A stretch of 6,851 nt of DNA. It comes from an uncultured Prevotella sp. (GTDB lineage Bacteria > Bacteroidota > Bacteroidia > Bacteroidales > Bacteroidaceae). Made by a program: the position numbers and the translations under genes. Shown piece after piece: positions 5,085 to 6,851 of this stretch. The notes beneath the pieces are model-generated. The model did not search any database. It saw only the letters and a list, made by a program, of their open reading frames with translations, and had not been told where the DNA came from. Each line of letters starts with the position of its first letter. The stretch's first letter is position 1. The DNA is taken from NCBI GenBank assembly GCA_945863825.1, contig CAMBBY010000063.1, forward strand, positions 1 to 6,851, in the 5' to 3' direction.

Positions 5085-6557
5085 ATGGTAGATATCAATG
5101 AATATACTCGTGAGACAACTTGCGAGTATAAGGGTGAGGTATATTCTGTTCGCGACAATGGAGCAGTAATGCGCCACGCTCGCGAAGGAAAAAAAGCGAG
5201 AAAATTAGATAATGTATGGACTTTTGGAACAAAGGATAAGGCAAGAGGCTATATGATGATAAGCTCGCACAGAGTTCATATTATTGTAGCCAAGGCATTC
5301 ATTCCTGGCAATGAAGATGGGAAGATGGTGGTCGATCATATAGATACCAACCGTTGTAACAACAGAGTTGAAAATCTAAGATGGCTGACAAAACTTGAAA
5401 ATGTACTGCTAAATGAAGCGACTCTTAAGAGAGTAACCTACCTTTGCGGAGGTGATATCAATAAGTTTATCGAGAATCCTTCATGCCTACAAGATTTAAC
5501 AGGAAGCAACCAGGATATCATGTGGATGAGAACGGTTACGCCAGAAGAAGCCAGACTTGCTATGGAACGTATTTCTTCATGGGCTAAAAGACCAATATCT
5601 TCATACAAGATGATGAAGGAAAGAGAAATGACAAAGGATTATGAAGACTGGCTGAAGAAACATGAAATAAAAGAAACCAATCTTTTCTTTGGGAATAGTC
5701 AAGTAGAAAAGCAAAGAACTTCAACTGAAGCACCCAATAGCGACGAAGAAGCATGGGAAGAAATACGAAGAGCACTCACCGCTCCTCGGGTAGAGCGAAG
5801 CGATTATCAAAACACCTTGATGAAAAAATTGGAAGAGAGAAAAAGGCTTGCGGAAGAAAAGAAAGAGTCTTTAACAAAAGGAACTTTCCAAATAGGATTC
5901 TATGAGAAGATGCAGTTTCCACTTTGTCCAAAAGAAGCCACAGGGGGATTGGATTCGTATGCAAAAGAATTGCAAATAGGCGCTGTTATAGCTGTAAGTG
6001 AAAAAGGCGACGAATACACAATAGCTTCTTTAGGATGGACAACGGAATGGGATGCTATCCAAGTGGAGTTAACAAATAACGGGAAAAGAGCACACTTCTA
6101 TATTCATATTAAATATGAAGAAGGAATGTATGTTCATTGTAACGGATACTATAGAAATCAGTATAGGTTCTGTGATTCACCAAACGTCTTGCAATGCGGA
6201 GCAAGAACACAATGCTATTTCCCTCTTTGTCCAAAAGAAGGAAACGTAACTTTGGAGGAATACTCAGACATTCTTCAGAAAGAAGTGTTATTTGAAAAGA
6301 ACCAGTATTGCGATGGATATGTCATTGACAGGGAAATTACACAATCCACAGCTGGACATCCAATTCTCTATGTCGGTGTTAGTATGCCTAAGTCATTGAA
6401 AAACTATGGCGATATGATTGTCTTTATAGAGAACGGAAAAGTTATTCACCAAATAGGTAGGACATATTTTGATGAACGTGCTGTGTTGAGGGAGTTCTGC
6501 ATGTTGCGTGGACAAGAATGGGACGATGAAGAAGAGATATTTGATGATTATTGTTAA
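5085..6557 (+). CDS. NUMOD4/HNH-type endonuclease with duplicated C-terminal module
   Basis: The 490-residue protein starts with a NUMOD4-like segment (about 14-45, GEVYSVRDNGAV). An HNH nuclease follows (about 60-110): RVHIIVAKAFIPG, then VVDHIDTNRCNNRVENLRW with the key H85 and Asn residues N92/N93 and N97. This arrangement is typical of phage-like and homing-type HNH nucleases that cut DNA with one metal ion. Residues 160-265 are charged, helical and Lys/Glu-rich, a likely linker or DNA-contact region. The C-terminal part holds two related copies of a module of about 95 residues, each opening FPLCPKE (278-284 and 379-385) and followed by L..Y...LQ. Their role is unknown. The ATG at 5085, 4 nt after the HTH stop, is preferred over a TTG at 5058 that overlaps the upstream gene. 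A restriction-like, defence or mobile role is possible; the target is not known. Confidence 0.8.
   Translation: MVDINEYTRETTCEYKGEVYSVRDNGAVMRHAREGKKARKLDNVWTFGTKDKARGYMMISSHRVHIIVAKAFIPGNEDGKMVVDHIDTNRCNNRVENLRWLTKLENVLLNEATLKRVTYLCGGDINKFIENPSCLQDLTGSNQDIMWMRTVTPEEARLAMERISSWAKRPISSYKMMKEREMTKDYEDWLKKHEIKETNLFFGNSQVEKQRTSTEAPNSDEEAWEEIRRALTAPRVERSDYQNTLMKKLEERKRLAEEKKESLTKGTFQIGFYEKMQFPLCPKEATGGLDSYAKELQIGAVIAVSEKGDEYTIASLGWTTEWDAIQVELTNNGKRAHFYIHIKYEEGMYVHCNGYYRNQYRFCDSPNVLQCGARTQCYFPLCPKEGNVTLEEYSDILQKEVLFEKNQYCDGYVIDREITQSTAGHPILYVGVSMPKSLKNYGDMIVFIENGKVIHQIGRTYFDERAVLREFCMLRGQEWDDEEEIFDDYC
5922..6240 (+). repeat. direct repeat within the HNH gene
   Basis: CTTTGTCCAAAAGAAG occurs at 5922-5937 and again at 6225-6240, 303 bp apart and in the same frame (both encode LCPKE). 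It marks the start of each copy of the C-terminal module. Exact nucleotide identity over 16 bp with weaker similarity beyond suggests a duplication now diverging outside a constrained motif. Confidence 0.7.
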
Positions 6558-6593
6558 ATCAAAGGAGCGGCAGGAATGTCGCTCCTTTTGATT
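6557..6593 (+). terminator. terminator hairpin after the HNH gene
   Basis: AATCAAAGGAGCG (6557-6569) pairs with CGCTCCTTTTGATT (6580-6593) with one bulged base around a 10-nt loop. The T-run is inside the right arm rather than after it, so it is a less classical terminator. It begins directly at the stop codon and could also end the leftward ORF whose stop is at 6592-6594. Confidence 0.65.
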
Positions 6594-6747
6594 ACATGAT
6601 TCCTCCAGTATCAACAGCCACAGGTGATATGTCCGCCTGTGGGAACTTCTCACACCCGATGTAGAGGTTTTCAAAGCATCCGCCCATCGGTACGGTGTTC
6701 GAGTAGGTCTTCTTCCGACTCAGCCAGTTTCTCCGGTAGTATTTCAC
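6592..6747 (-). CDS. possible small ORF of 51 residues, gene remnant or real small protein
   Basis: The minus strand is open for 51 codons from a GTG at 6747 to TAA at 6592. The product has a basic aromatic N-terminal part (KYYRRNWLSRKKTY) and a region GGCFENLYIGCEKFPQADIS and PVAVDTGGIM with normal amino-acid composition. An alternative ATG at 6687 gives only 31 residues. It ends next to the hairpin at 6557-6593, which reads as a terminator from this side too. The frame is closed four codons upstream by TAG inside the long hairpin at 6735-6797. I do not recognise a family. It may be a real small protein, or the 3' remnant of a larger gene cut by the hairpin element. The overlapping plus-strand frame looks like a shadow. 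Confidence 0.35.
   Translation of the reverse strand: MKYYRRNWLSRKKTYSNTVPMGGCFENLYIGCEKFPQADISPVAVDTGGIM
6618..6642. other. 7-bp stem-loop
   Basis: CCACAGG (6618-6624) pairs with CCTGTGG (6636-6642) around an 11-nt loop. No T-tract follows on either strand. It lies within the possible 51-residue ORF, so it may be chance; listed because it sits near the long hairpin and could be part of one structured RNA. Confidence 0.4.
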
Positions 6748-6797
6748 TGAGTGTGTCTAAGGCAAACTTGCCTCAGACACACTCAGGGAACACTACC
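6735..6797. repeat. long imperfect hairpin/inverted repeat of unknown role
   Basis: The core CTGAGTGTGTCT (6747-6758, preceded by A) pairs with AGACACACTCAG (6775-6786) over 12 bp without mismatch. Inside it GGCA pairs with TGCC (6761-6764, 6769-6772). Outside it GGTAGT (6735-6740) pairs with ACTACC (6792-6797) after a short imperfect stretch. Total length is 63 nt. No T-tract follows on either strand, so it is not a usual terminator. It could be a structured RNA, a recombination or transposition site, or a regulator of the flanking ORF. Confidence 0.65.
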
Positions 6798-6817
6798 AAG
6801 AAGGAAGATTGAAAGGA

Positions 6818-6851
6818 TTAAAGATCATCCATAATCTGTTTTCTCAACTTT
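6818..6851 (-). CDS. possible C-terminal end of a leftward gene entering from the right
   Basis: One minus-strand frame is open from the window edge to TAA at 6820-6818 and encodes KLRKQIMDDL. The composition is protein-like, but ten codons cannot establish a gene. Another frame is also open to a TGA a few codons later. It would place the long hairpin just downstream of a gene end. Confidence 0.2.
   Translation of the reverse strand, partial: KLRKQIMDDL

Noticed and set aside
6735..6797. Integron attC site or tRNA gene as explanation of the long hairpin
   Set aside because: The GTTRRRY/RYYYAAC ends of attC sites are missing, and no cloverleaf or T-arm with an acceptor stem can be built around it.
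6624..6812. 62-codon plus-strand ORF rich in Ser and Arg
   Set aside because: It reads straight through the long hairpin with a low-complexity product and no start signals, and is best seen as a shadow.
1..6851. CRISPR array, insertion-sequence transposase, rRNA or tRNA
   Set aside because: No regularly spaced repeats, transposase motif, or conserved rRNA/tRNA segment was found on either strand.

Overview
The window looks like chromosomal or integrated accessory DNA from a member of the Bacteroidales, most likely a gut Prevotella/Segatella-type organism. The DNA is A+T-rich. Several intergenic gaps carry the Bacteroidales -7 box TAnnTTTG, once with a TTTG -33 box at 20 bp spacing. Most starts lack a Shine-Dalgarno sequence, and the small lipoprotein has a normal bacterial lipobox. 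The genus is an inference from style; no marker gene is present.

Layout. (1) 191-664 (+) is a stand-alone alanyl/threonyl-tRNA editing-type (SAD) domain protein, closed by a clear terminator at 671-712. (2) 782-2064 (-) is a two-gene unit: a 57-residue lipoprotein followed after 8 nt by a four-helix membrane protein of unknown function. (3) 2158-3261 (-) encodes an unusual fusion of a sigma-70-like DNA-binding module with a macro-domain-like module. It is divergent from (4) 3416-4222 (+), a cytoplasmic von Willebrand factor A protein with a MIDAS motif. (5) 4223-4591 has no large gene. It holds a 15-bp palindrome, a rightward promoter, an 18-bp stem whose U-tract lies on the minus strand, a 29-codon hydrophobic minus-strand ORF, a rightward terminator, and a promoter whose -33 box lies inside that terminator. 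This arrangement suggests overlapping opposite-strand small RNAs. (6) 4592-6557 (+) is a tightly coupled pair: an XRE-type helix-turn-helix regulator with a novel N-terminal region, then a 490-residue NUMOD4/HNH-like endonuclease with a duplicated C-terminal module. (7) 6558-6851 holds a terminator hairpin, a possible 51-residue minus-strand ORF, and a strong long hairpin of unknown role.

How the genes may work together. The HTH-HNH pair is almost certainly co-transcribed, and the regulator may control it. The divergent sigma/macro and VWA genes share a 154-bp control region and could form one NAD/ADP-ribose- or stress-linked module, but that is inference from adjacency. The lipoprotein and membrane protein probably act together at the envelope. 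The two places most likely to hide something undescribed are the overlapping-transcript interval at 4223-4520 and the sigma/macro-VWA locus.
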